A stretch of 64,000 nucleotides of DNA. Source: Shimia sp. R9_2 (GTDB lineage Bacteria > Pseudomonadota > Alphaproteobacteria > Rhodobacterales > Rhodobacteraceae). Shown here piece by piece: positions 31,251 through 39,747 of this stretch; positions within the stretch are counted from its first letter, which is position 1; each line of letters opens with the position of its first letter. The position numbers and the translations under genes are program-made. Under the pieces are notes generated by a model. That model was not told where the DNA came from and made no database searches. It saw only the letters and a program-made list of their open reading frames with translations. The stretch spans positions 248,001 through 312,000 of the forward strand of contig NZ_JAGHRO010000002.1 of the NCBI RefSeq assembly GCF_017743735.1, given 5' to 3'.

Positions 31251-33098
31251 ATGAAACAGTTTACAGTCCGCAAACGGCGCACCAAAAGTCCCGGTCCAAG
31301 CGCCGGGAATCTGGGGATAATCACCCGTTTCCGCAAAGAGGAAGACGGCGTGATGGTCGGATTCGCCGTTGTGCTGGTCATCATGATGGTGATGATTGGC
31401 GGCCTGGGCGCCGACATCATGTTGGCAGAAATGAAACGCACGCGTCTGCAGCACACGCTGGACCGCGCCGTTCTGGCGGCCGCCGACATGGATCAGGAAC
31501 GCGCACCCGATGCGGTGGTCGAAGACTACTTTGACAAATCTGGCGTCGAATATGACAGCGTTTCGACATCTTCAGAGATCACGCTGAACCACCGCAAGGT
31601 CAGCGCCTCGGCCACCGTGCCCACGGTCCTGCGCAACAGCCAGGTTGGCGCGCGCTTCAAACGGGCATGGAAAGGCGACGGCGAAGCCAGCGGCTCTTCG
31701 GCTGGAGAGGGCTCCGCTGATCAGCTCACCGACGCGACCAGCAGCACGCAGGATATCGGCGAAATCACCGTTTCTGCGACCGGCACCGCGATCGAAAGCA
31801 TCGGAAACATCGAAATCTCCATGGTTCTCGACGTGTCCGGTTCGATGAACAGCAACAACCGCCTGACCAACCTCAAGATCGCGGCTCAAGAGTTCATCGA
31901 CACAATGGATGACAACACCGAAGACGGCACATTGTCTGTTTCCATCGTGCCCTACGCAACGCAGGTGTCCATTCCTGACGAAGTCATGGCAGAGCTGAAC
32001 ACCACGGGTGAAAACGCCTATTCCAACTGCGTGAACTTCACCAGCGGCGACTTTGCCAATACAGAAATCTCGCCGACGGCCACGTACCAGCGCACCATGC
32101 ACTTTGACCCGTGGTATCGCTATGACAACCGCGATGCGACGCCGACACCGGTGAATAACTTGCCCGTCTGTGAGTTTGACAGCGGCCGTGAAGCCATTGT
32201 GCTGGAAAGCGACCGCACCACGCTGAAAAACTACATCTCGGCTCTCACCGCCCGCGGCAACACCTCTATCGACGTCGGTATGAAATGGGGCACCGCTCTG
32301 GTGGATCCGTCCTTTGAACCGATTGCGGCCAACCTGATCGAAGGTAGCCACATCTCCAGTGGTTTCGCAGATCGCCCTTATGAATACGGCACCAACGAGT
32401 CCCTGAAAGTGGTGGTTCTCATGACCGACGGTCAGAACACCAGCCAGTACTACATCCGGGATCAGTATCGCTCCGGTGACTCCAATGTCTGGTACAACGA
32501 ACAGGAGGATTTCTACTCCGTCTATGTTGGCCAGGATGTGAACGACCAGGACTACGACGGCATCACCTCAGAGCCGCTGTTCTACTGGCCTTCAACCTAT
32601 GAATGGAAGAACTGGGCTTACGGTGAAGGTGTCTATGACAAGACCGAAACCAGCTGGGAATGTCAGTCCTACTATTGGAACGGCTCCTGCTACCGGTACC
32701 GTCAGGTTTCCAACACTGTAACCGTGAACGAGCCGGGCTCTGCAGAAGTCATCACATATCCTGACCTCTGGTCCTACACCACCAGCCGCTGGATTGCCGA
32801 GTATCTGTACCGCCCCTTCATGGGCTCCAACGCGGCCTACAACGACTGGCATTACGGTGTGCGCAGCTCCTTCAAAACGTCCCAGAAAGATGCGCGGACA
32901 CGCGAAGTCTGTCAGGCGGCCAAAGATGCGGGCATCATCGTCTTCACCATCGGCTTTGAAGCACCTTCAAACGGTCAGGCCGTGCTGAAAGACTGCGCCA
33001 GCTCCGACAGCCACTACTTTGATGTGAACGGTCTGGAAATCCGCAATGCCTTCGCAACCATCGCAACATCTATTCGCCAGTTGAGGTTGACCCAATGA
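31251..33098 (+). CDS. TadG-like pilus-assembly protein with vWA domain
   Basis: A 615-residue protein starting at ATG 31251 with GAGGTGAGTAAT upstream. One N-terminal membrane helix (about residues 34-55) follows the EEDGVMVGFA motif shared by TadE/F/G proteins. A von Willebrand A domain then has the metal site DVSGSM (Asp194) and VVLMTDGQNT (Asp393). Between Asp393 and the final strand IIVFTIGFE there is an insertion of roughly 150 residues very rich in Tyr and Trp, with two cysteines. It overlaps the next gene as ATGA. It is likely surface-exposed and used in Tad-type adhesion or secretion. Confidence 0.85.
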   Translation: MKQFTVRKRRTKSPGPSAGNLGIITRFRKEEDGVMVGFAVVLVIMMVMIGGLGADIMLAEMKRTRLQHTLDRAVLAAADMDQERAPDAVVEDYFDKSGVEYDSVSTSSEITLNHRKVSASATVPTVLRNSQVGARFKRAWKGDGEASGSSAGEGSADQLTDATSSTQDIGEITVSATGTAIESIGNIEISMVLDVSGSMNSNNRLTNLKIAAQEFIDTMDDNTEDGTLSVSIVPYATQVSIPDEVMAELNTTGENAYSNCVNFTSGDFANTEISPTATYQRTMHFDPWYRYDNRDATPTPVNNLPVCEFDSGREAIVLESDRTTLKNYISALTARGNTSIDVGMKWGTALVDPSFEPIAANLIEGSHISSGFADRPYEYGTNESLKVVVLMTDGQNTSQYYIRDQYRSGDSNVWYNEQEDFYSVYVGQDVNDQDYDGITSEPLFYWPSTYEWKNWAYGEGVYDKTETSWECQSYYWNGSCYRYRQVSNTVTVNEPGSAEVITYPDLWSYTTSRWIAEYLYRPFMGSNAAYNDWHYGVRSSFKTSQKDARTREVCQAAKDAGIIVFTIGFEAPSNGQAVLKDCASSDSHYFDVNGLEIRNAFATIATSIRQLRLTQ

Positions 33099-33631
33099 TC
33101 CGGAGACTTGCAAATCTGCCCCGCGCGTTCCGTCGCGACGAAGACGGCAGCACCACAATTGAATTTGTCATCATGGTGCCCTTCTTCATCGGTCTGTTCC
33201 TCTCCTCTGTGGAGCTTGGCCTGATGACCCTGCGCTACTCCTATCTAGAGCGCTCTCTGGATATGGCGGTGCGCGACATCCGCCTCTCCACCGGGTTCAC
33301 CCCAAGCCATGACGAACTGGTTGCACAGGTCTGTGAACGGGCCTCCATCATTCCAAACTGCGAAAGCAATATGAAACTGGAAATGGTGACCCGTGATCCG
33401 CGCAACTATGTGTCGATGGATGAAAACACCATCTGCACCGATCGTTCCGAAGCAACTCAACCGGTCACTCGGTTTGAAGATGGCGCCGAAAACGATCTGA
33501 TGGTGCTGCGCGCCTGCGCCAAGGTCACACCTATCTTCCCAACGTCGATGATCGGATCGGCGCTGCACAAAGATGACGCCGGTGACTACGCGCTTGTTGT
33601 CATGAACGCCTTTGTTCAGGAGCCTCGTTAA
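33095..33631 (+). CDS. TadE-family pseudopilin-like protein
   Basis: A 178-residue protein with the TadE signature: RRDEDGSTTIEFVIMVPFF, a glutamate five residues into the single membrane helix (about residues 20-43), then a long periplasmic domain with four cysteines. The helix-proximal Glu and the preceding Gly-Ser are the usual prepilin-like processing context. It is coupled to the TadG-like gene by a four-base overlap and precedes another TadE-type gene by three bases. The genes for the Tad ATPase and secretin are not in the window. Confidence 0.85.
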   Translation: MIRRLANLPRAFRRDEDGSTTIEFVIMVPFFIGLFLSSVELGLMTLRYSYLERSLDMAVRDIRLSTGFTPSHDELVAQVCERASIIPNCESNMKLEMVTRDPRNYVSMDENTICTDRSEATQPVTRFEDGAENDLMVLRACAKVTPIFPTSMIGSALHKDDAGDYALVVMNAFVQEPR

Positions 33632-33634
33632 GCC

Positions 33635-34207
33635 ATGAATATTCCATCTGTTTTCCAGCTCATCCGAGATTTTCGCAAAGACACGCGCGGCAGTGTCGCG
33701 GTGGAGACCGTGATCATGTGGCCGGCCCTGTTCCTCGCGCTGATGGCCATGGCCGTGCTGTTTGACGCTTACCGCGCGCGCTCCACCACGGAAAAAGCTG
33801 CCTTTGCGGTGTCTGACATGCTGTCACGGGAAACCGCGGCAGTGGACTCCAGCTACATTGACGGTGTGCACACCCTGTTTGAGGAAATCTCCACCCTGCG
33901 CGGCGAGCAGGAGATGACCGTGAGCTTGGTGTCTTGGGACTCAAACACCAACGCCCACGATCTGGAGTGGTCGCACAGCACCTTGGCGTCGCGCACCCTG
34001 ACCGATGCGGATCTGCCCGAGCTTGGTGAGAACCTGCCAACGCTGGTGCCAGGCGAAAGCCTGATTGTGGTGCAAACCTTTGGCACCTACGCACCGCCGG
34101 TGATCATGAAGCGCTGGTGGGGCGATGATTGGGACGGCTTCCCGATGAACACCTTTGTGTTCACCCGCCCCCGCTTTGTGGCCAACCTCGCCTGGAACGG
34201 CGCCTGA
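33635..34207 (+). CDS. TadE/TadF-family pseudopilin-like protein
   Basis: A 190-residue protein with KDTRGSVAVETVIMWPALF at residues 14-32, again with Glu in the helix start, followed by one membrane helix and a soluble domain without cysteines. It is the last of three genes on one transcript, which ends at the strong terminator 34241-34269. The periplasmic part has two aromatic-rich patches (MKRWWGDDWDGFPM). The three together probably form a minor-pilin set. Confidence 0.85.
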   Translation: MNIPSVFQLIRDFRKDTRGSVAVETVIMWPALFLALMAMAVLFDAYRARSTTEKAAFAVSDMLSRETAAVDSSYIDGVHTLFEEISTLRGEQEMTVSLVSWDSNTNAHDLEWSHSTLASRTLTDADLPELGENLPTLVPGESLIVVQTFGTYAPPVIMKRWWGDDWDGFPMNTFVFTRPRFVANLAWNGA

Positions 34208-34240
34208 TCCACAGGCAGCTCATTGCAAAACAATTTGAAC

Positions 34241-34269
34241 GGCGGCTCAGATCTCTGAGCCGCCTTTTT
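34241..34269 (+). terminator. Intrinsic terminator of the tad cluster
   Basis: GGCGGCTCAGA at 34241-34251 pairs perfectly with TCTGAGCCGCC at 34254-34264, with five Ts following. It begins 33 bases after the last tad gene and overlaps the final codons of the convergent gene 34247-34756. Confidence 0.9.
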
Positions 34270-34756
34270 CTACCAGCAGGGCTTCCAAAATCTGTGCCAT
34301 CGACTTGGCTTCGGAGCCGGGGGTGACCCCACCAATGCCAACGCGCTTCCCCAGAGCCCACCAAAGGCCCGGCTGCCAACGGCGGGGGCGCGATGTTTTC
34401 AGCACCACTGTGAACCCGTTGGACGGTTTCAGATCAAACATCCCGCGCTTCACCGCTGCAATATCGTCCAGAGGGGCAATCACCTCGCCACTGTCGGTCG
34501 CCATCCCTGCGCGGGTGAGTTGAATGGTGTTCTCTGTTGCGCGCCGTGTGCTCTCCGCGAGCCACAAAGACAGCACGCCCAAGACCAGCAGGAAGACCTG
34601 CCAGATCAGCGCAGGCGACGTGGCCAGCGCCAGATACACCAGCAAACCGCCCAACAGGGCCAATGTGCCAATGCCAAACACCCGGCGCGGGCCGGAGGCT
34701 CGGATTGTGGCCAGCACTTCGGTTTCATCAGTTTGAGGAAGCATCTTCTCAGTCAT
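34247..34756 (-). CDS. Membrane protein with PH-like C-terminal part, unknown function
   Basis: A 169-residue protein with two adjacent hydrophobic helices (about residues 27-45 and 50-66) and a C-terminal soluble domain. That domain contains TDSGEVIAPLDDIAAVKRGMFDLKP and FTVVLKTSRPRRWQPGLWWALGKRVGIGG, a pattern seen in small bacterial PH-like membrane proteins. No specific role can be given. The stop codon lies inside the tad terminator, so the two convergent units share that hairpin. Confidence 0.6.
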   Translation of the reverse strand: MTEKMLPQTDETEVLATIRASGPRRVFGIGTLALLGGLLVYLALATSPALIWQVFLLVLGVLSLWLAESTRRATENTIQLTRAGMATDSGEVIAPLDDIAAVKRGMFDLKPSNGFTVVLKTSRPRRWQPGLWWALGKRVGIGGVTPGSEAKSMAQILEALLVEKGGSEI

Positions 34757-34819
34757 CCTTTGTCAGAAACGCAGCCCCAAAAGACATGAGTGCTGAGGTC
34801 CGCGTTTCAAAATTGGTGT

Positions 34820-35863
34820 TTAGTAAGGCATCGGGTGCGCGCGGTTGGCCGCGTTGATCTCTGCCAGAACCTCATCGCTCAGCGTCACCTCCGCGCCTTT
34901 GAGCAGATGCTCCAGCTGCGTCAGCGTGGTGGCCCCAAAAATAGAGGAGCACATGAACGGGCGCTGCACGGTAAAGGCCATCGCCATATGCACCGGATCA
35001 AGCCCGTGATTGGCCGCAATATCCAGATAAGCCTGCACCGCATCAAACACCCGCGGGCTCACGCGCCCGCCCAGATCCCCGTTGATCGCTTTGCGCGAGC
35101 CTTCCGGTGTCTGGCCGTTCTGATACTTCCCGGTCAGCAAACCTGTCGCCAGCGGCGAAAACGCCAGCAGCCCCACATCTTCGTTCAGGCTCAGCTCCGC
35201 CAGATCCGTGTCAAACATCCGGCACAGCAGCGAGTATTCATTCTGGATCGAGGCCACACGCGGGGTGCCTTTTTCCTCAGACAGGCGCAGCCACTGCGCG
35301 GTGCCCCAAGCGCTTTCATTGGAGAGACCAAAGGCGCCGATGGTGCCGCGGTCCACCTCCGCCTGCAGCGCGTCCAGCACCTCCTCCATGTTCGCCAAAG
35401 TCTCGGCTTTGTTCTGGGCGGACGGGTCATACTCCCAGTTCTGGCGGAACATATAAGAGCCACGGTTGGGCCAATGCAGCTGATAGAGGTCGATATGCTC
35501 AGTTTGCAGCCGCTTGAGCGATCCTTCCACCGCCGTGCGCACCGACGCGCCGGTGATCGGCGCACCATCGCGGATGTGCTGCACCCCTGCCCCGCCGTGT
35601 TTGGTGGCCAGCACCCAGGCCTCCCGGCGTCCGGTCTTCGCAAACCAACTGCCGAGAATTTCCTCGGTGCGCCCCTGTGTCTCTGCGCTGATCGGGTTCA
35701 CCGGGTACAGCTCGGCCGCGTCAATGAAGTTGATGTCATGGTCCAGCGCCATATCCATCTGCGCATGGGCGTCAACCTCGTCGGTCTGGGTGCCGAAGGT
35801 CATTGTGCCAAGGCAATATTCAGAAACAGAGCGGCCCGTCCGGCCAAGCGGGTTCATTTTCAT
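34820..35863 (-). CDS. Aldo/keto reductase (Tas-like)
   Basis: A 347-residue NADPH-dependent oxidoreductase of the AKR superfamily. The catalytic tetrad is visible as FIDAAELYPV (Asp, Tyr), VLATKHG (Lys) and LYQLHWPN (His). SNESAWGTAQWLRLSEEKG and FSPLATGLLTGKY are typical of the Tas/YghZ-type subgroup, which has a large insertion. The start at ATG 35863 begins MKMNPLGRTGRSVS, as in the family; the frame continues further upstream without support. The substrate is unknown and no operon partner is near. Confidence 0.88.
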   Translation of the reverse strand: MKMNPLGRTGRSVSEYCLGTMTFGTQTDEVDAHAQMDMALDHDINFIDAAELYPVNPISAETQGRTEEILGSWFAKTGRREAWVLATKHGGAGVQHIRDGAPITGASVRTAVEGSLKRLQTEHIDLYQLHWPNRGSYMFRQNWEYDPSAQNKAETLANMEEVLDALQAEVDRGTIGAFGLSNESAWGTAQWLRLSEEKGTPRVASIQNEYSLLCRMFDTDLAELSLNEDVGLLAFSPLATGLLTGKYQNGQTPEGSRKAINGDLGGRVSPRVFDAVQAYLDIAANHGLDPVHMAMAFTVQRPFMCSSIFGATTLTQLEHLLKGAEVTLSDEVLAEINAANRAHPMPY

Positions 35864-36026
35864 GGGGGGATCCTGTTGGAAATCGCGTTGGCGCGACATT
35901 AAGCCTTGGCGCGCGGGTTTCAAGGGGCGCAGGCTTTCTGCTCCAGCAAAGCGCATCGGCAGGCACGCGCTAAAAAGCCGCGCGTCCTGCCGCAAGTGCT
36001 CTCATACTCTGCTGCGCTGCGCGCCC

Positions 36027-38402
36027 TTAGGCGCTGATGCTGCCTTGCTGCACCAAAGGCGCGTCGCCCGCGTCGCTCTCGACCCGTTCCAGAATGGCAG
36101 TGATCAACGCCTTCTTATTCACCGGCTTGGAAATATGCGCATCACAACCCGCATCCTCCGCCTGCTGGATATGTTCACGCATGGCATTGGCCGACAGCAT
36201 CAGGATCGGCATGCGTGGCAGGCGGCGTATTCTCTCCTGAACCCGGATTTCCCGTGTTGCTTCAAGGCCGTTCATCTCCGGCATCATCATATCCATCAGG
36301 ACCACATCCGGCTTCCAGGAGTGATACAGCGCCACCGCCTCTTTGCCGTTGTTCGCAAAGGCCGTCTCACAGCCTGTGACCTTCAACAGCAAAGCGACGA
36401 TTTTCTGGTTCGCCTTGATGTCCTCGGCAATCAGAACCCTGCGCCCCTTCAGGCTGCCAGCAAATTTCTTGGCTGGCGCTGATGCCACCAACTTGGGTTC
36501 TGCTGGCTGCGCCCGCCGCAGCGGCAGCTCCACAAGAAAGGCACTGCCTTCTCCAGGCGCAGACACCACCGACAGGCGGCCACCCATCTGGCGCGCAAGA
36601 GAGGAGCTGATCGACAGGCCAAGCCCAGTGCCCGCGTAGCCCTCGGTGCTGCTTCTGCCCTTTTGGTCAAACCGGTCGAACTCATCCGTTTCGGTGCGCG
36701 TCGGAAAACCCACGCCGGTGTCTTTCAGGGTGATCTCCAAAGAGGCGGTTTCGCAATCCGCCACACAGCGCAGGCGCGTCGTGATCGCCCCCTCGGACGT
36801 AAACTTGACCGCATTTGACGCCAGATTGGACACGATCTGACGCACCCGCATATCGTCTCCCAAAACCGGAATGCTGGCCTGCGGGTCAATATCCACATGA
36901 AAGGCCACACCTTTGGCCTGCGCCGCCTCCGCATGGGGCGCCACCGCACGCTGCAGCATGTCCTCCGGTGAAAAGGGCTGGTTCAGCAGCTTGCTTTTGC
37001 CCGCTTCGATCTTTGAAAAATCCAGAATGTCCGACATCTGGCGCTCCAGCACCTTGCCGCTGTCAAAAATCATCTGGATGAGTTTCTTGTCCTCGTCAGA
37101 CAGGCCCGGCTTATCCAAGAGCCCATCCGCAACGCCAACAATCGCATTTAACGGCGTTCTGATTTCATGGCTGATGTTTGCCAGAAACGCCGATTTGGAG
37201 AAGCTCGCTTCCTCGGCAGAGCGCTTGGCCTCATCCAGCGCCTCACGCCGCTCCACCTCTGCGGTCAGATCGTGGCCTGAGGCGATAATCAGCGTTCCAT
37301 ATACGCGGCTCTGCCACTCGGTATGGCGCACATTGCCATGCCCGTCGATCAGCCTCAGACGCGCCGGATTTGGCACATGTGGATCAGGTGGGGATTGCTG
37401 GAAATTCGGCACCTCACCGTGATCTTCGGGCTGCACAAACTCCAGAATATCCCGCCCGATCAGCTCCTTTTCATTCTTGTGCACCAGCTGGCAGAAGGCA
37501 TGGTTCACCTGCTGAATCCGCCCCGATTGATCAAAGATACAATGCGGCGCCATGGAAACGTCAAAGAAGTTTGACACCAGCTTGGAGGCTTCCACACGCT
37601 CGGTCACATCAAAGCGGATCGAGAGGTATTTCTCCACTTTGTCGTCTTCGCCGCGGATCGGATAGATCAGCGTGTCCACCCAATAGAGCCGCCCGTCTTT
37701 GCGTCGGTTGCAAATCTCGCCGCGCCAGATCTGTCCTTTGGAAATGGTCTTCCACAGATCGACAAAGAAGTCTTTGTCATGTTCGCCGGAATTCAAAATG
37801 CGGTGGTCCGCCCCGATCAGTTCCTCTTCGGAATACCCCGAAATATCGAGCAGCTTCTGGTTCACGCTTGTGATCCGGCCCCGCCGATCCGCCGTGGCGA
37901 CAATCGCCGCCTCATTGAGGGCTCTGCTTGCGTGCTGCAGCTCCAGAACAGACATCCCCTGCGGCGAGCTCAGATGCCGGGGCGCTTCAGTACCTTCCTG
38001 TTCTTCGGATATCTCTCTGAATGATCCGGCAATCGCGATCACCTTGTCCCCAGAATGGACCGGCGCACAGACCGCCTGAACCCACCGTTTGCGGTTCCGC
38101 GCGGTGACAATCTGCAGCGTCCCGTTCCAGGGCGTCCCAACCGACAGCACGAGATCAAGCGCCTTCTTCACCCCCTCGCGATATTCCGGCAGGTAAAACT
38201 CAATTGCCTTGCTCAGATCCGGCTCAAATTCCGGGGCCACCTCATGGATCTGCTTGGTCTTCTCGCTCCACCAAAGCGCCTCTCGCTGCAGGTCAAGACA
38301 CCAGTAGCCAACACCCGTGGCCTGCTCCATCGCCTGCATTTGGACTTTTTGCATTTGAACGAGAACCGCAGTGTCGCTCTGCTTTGCAATGAAGTCTTCC
38401 AT
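36027..38402 (-). CDS. Hybrid sensor histidine kinase with three PAS domains and a receiver
   Basis: A 791-residue soluble protein. Three PAS-like sensory domains occupy roughly residues 30-135, 160-280 and 285-385. They are followed by a short coiled coil, HisKA with SHEIRTPLNAIVG (phosphate-accepting His412), HATPase (SNLASNAVKF at 525-534, TGVGFP, GTGLGLSIS) and a C-terminal receiver with Asp704 in MDMMMPEMNG. It has no membrane segment, so it senses something inside the cell. It has neither an output response regulator nor an HPt gene beside it. The PAS cofactor, if any, cannot be told. Confidence 0.88.
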   Translation of the reverse strand: MEDFIAKQSDTAVLVQMQKVQMQAMEQATGVGYWCLDLQREALWWSEKTKQIHEVAPEFEPDLSKAIEFYLPEYREGVKKALDLVLSVGTPWNGTLQIVTARNRKRWVQAVCAPVHSGDKVIAIAGSFREISEEQEGTEAPRHLSSPQGMSVLELQHASRALNEAAIVATADRRGRITSVNQKLLDISGYSEEELIGADHRILNSGEHDKDFFVDLWKTISKGQIWRGEICNRRKDGRLYWVDTLIYPIRGEDDKVEKYLSIRFDVTERVEASKLVSNFFDVSMAPHCIFDQSGRIQQVNHAFCQLVHKNEKELIGRDILEFVQPEDHGEVPNFQQSPPDPHVPNPARLRLIDGHGNVRHTEWQSRVYGTLIIASGHDLTAEVERREALDEAKRSAEEASFSKSAFLANISHEIRTPLNAIVGVADGLLDKPGLSDEDKKLIQMIFDSGKVLERQMSDILDFSKIEAGKSKLLNQPFSPEDMLQRAVAPHAEAAQAKGVAFHVDIDPQASIPVLGDDMRVRQIVSNLASNAVKFTSEGAITTRLRCVADCETASLEITLKDTGVGFPTRTETDEFDRFDQKGRSSTEGYAGTGLGLSISSSLARQMGGRLSVVSAPGEGSAFLVELPLRRAQPAEPKLVASAPAKKFAGSLKGRRVLIAEDIKANQKIVALLLKVTGCETAFANNGKEAVALYHSWKPDVVLMDMMMPEMNGLEATREIRVQERIRRLPRMPILMLSANAMREHIQQAEDAGCDAHISKPVNKKALITAILERVESDAGDAPLVQQGSISA

Positions 38403-38591
38403 TGATTGTGTCTCCTCGCCAAATAATCCGGCGCACTAAACCGATCCGCAGGGCGGCGCACATAGGACAATCAAGAGAGGAAGAAAATAGTTTAATGTGA
38501 CTCTTAGATAATTTTTTAGTGGGTAATCGGCCTGATTTCCGACGCGCGCTGCGCCCCGTCAAAAACCCGCTAAGCGCGCGTAAAATCGTAT

Positions 38592-38630
38592 AGCGCTAAC
38601 GGCGCTCAGCTATAATATATAAGTATATTT
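38592..38630. other. AT-rich patch upstream of the kinase gene
   Basis: The 273-base gap between the kinase start and the agmatinase stop contains a small AGCGC/GCGCT hairpin (38592-38606). Next to it is an AT-only stretch with TATAATATAT and AAGTATATTT (38611-38630), very unlike the surroundings. It is likely part of the kinase promoter, or a DNA-bending site. The rest of the gap shows nothing clear. Confidence 0.35.
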
Positions 38631-38675
38631 CCTTGGGCAACATAACCTCAAGGCCCGCTCTTTGACCACTGCAAT

Positions 38676-39635
38676 TCAACCCTGATCACGCGCTGCAAAC
38701 ACGAAGCCCAACAGGTTCAACAGCACCTGTGCTGCCAAGATCGCAGTCGATCCGCTCTGGTCGTAGTCCGGGGCCACTTCCACCAGATCGATGCCCACCA
38801 CCTCATAGCGTTTGGCCAGCACCTGCAACATCTCAAGCACGTCATAGTAGAGAAAACCGCCATGGCTCGGCGTGCCTGTGCCCGGCGCAATGGAGGGGCA
38901 AAACGCATCGATATCAATCGTCACGTAAACCCGCGCGCCCTCAGGGATCTGCGCTATGGTGCCTTCCGGCCCGAGCCTGCGCGCCTGACGCACGCTCAGG
39001 ATCGAGCTGCCCATGGCCCGCGCATCGGCATAACCCTCCTTGGCGGTGGAGCTCACGTTGCGAATGCCCACTTGGGTCAGCCCGGTCACATAAGGTTTCT
39101 CCGCTGCGCGCCGCATCGGGTTGCCGTGGCCAAAGCGCACCCCGTGGCGTTCGTCCACAAAATCCAGATGCGCATCAATCTGCAGCACATGAATATCGCC
39201 CTGATCGTCAAAGGCATTGATGCAGGGGATGTTGATCGAGTGATCCCCGCCGATGGTTACGGGCAGCGCCCCCGCCTTCAGAGCGGCGCGGACCCCAGCT
39301 TCGATATTGGCATGGCTTTTGAACGTGTCAGTGTGCACGATGTCCGCATCGCCCATGTCGACGATCCGTACGCTGGCTGGCAGATAGGTCTCGTCGTCCT
39401 CATGGTCATAAGCTCCCGCGTGGCCAAAGCTGAACAGCGTCGAGGCCTCCCGCACCGCACGCGGGCCAAACCGCGCGCCGCTGCGCCATTGCGTGCCAAA
39501 ATCAAACGGCGCACCAAGGATGGCCACATCCGCGTCCAGCGCGTCCCAATCGGCGACATAGGGCCGCTTGCCAAAGGTCGAAATCCCCACAAACGGCAAA
39601 TCCAGCCGCCCGCTCTCATACCCGTGTCCCGCCAT
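38676..39635 (-). CDS. speB: Agmatinase / ureohydrolase family enzyme
   Basis: A 319-residue manganese ureohydrolase. Metal ligands are visible in IGGDHSI, QIDAHLDFVDE (DAHLD) and IDIDAFCPSIAPGTGTP, the last containing the DxD pair. The best-known reaction is agmatine to putrescine plus urea, but guanidinobutyrase or related activities cannot be excluded. The ATG at 39635 has GGGAGCGG upstream. It lies downstream of an acyl-CoA synthetase gene but behind a terminator, so it is probably transcribed on its own. Confidence 0.88.
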   Translation of the reverse strand: MAGHGYESGRLDLPFVGISTFGKRPYVADWDALDADVAILGAPFDFGTQWRSGARFGPRAVREASTLFSFGHAGAYDHEDDETYLPASVRIVDMGDADIVHTDTFKSHANIEAGVRAALKAGALPVTIGGDHSINIPCINAFDDQGDIHVLQIDAHLDFVDERHGVRFGHGNPMRRAAEKPYVTGLTQVGIRNVSSTAKEGYADARAMGSSILSVRQARRLGPEGTIAQIPEGARVYVTIDIDAFCPSIAPGTGTPSHGGFLYYDVLEMLQVLAKRYEVVGIDLVEVAPDYDQSGSTAILAAQVLLNLLGFVFAARDQG

Positions 39636-39690
39636 CTGCCGCTCCCTCTGTCTTGTTACACCGGAGCGTGACCGCTTTTGCCCGCGGCGT

Positions 39691-39725
39691 AAAGAAAAAG
39701 GGTGCAGCCCGCGCCGCACCCTTTT
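39691..39725 (-). terminator. Intrinsic terminator after the acyl-CoA synthetase gene
   Basis: On the minus strand AAAAGGGTGC pairs with GCACCCTTTT, followed by a T-rich run (TTTTTCTTT). It lies 22 bases past the synthetase stop and 55 bases before the agmatinase start. The plus strand is also T-rich after the stem. Confidence 0.85.
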
Positions 39726-39747
39726 GATTTTTCAAGAAACTCAGCCG

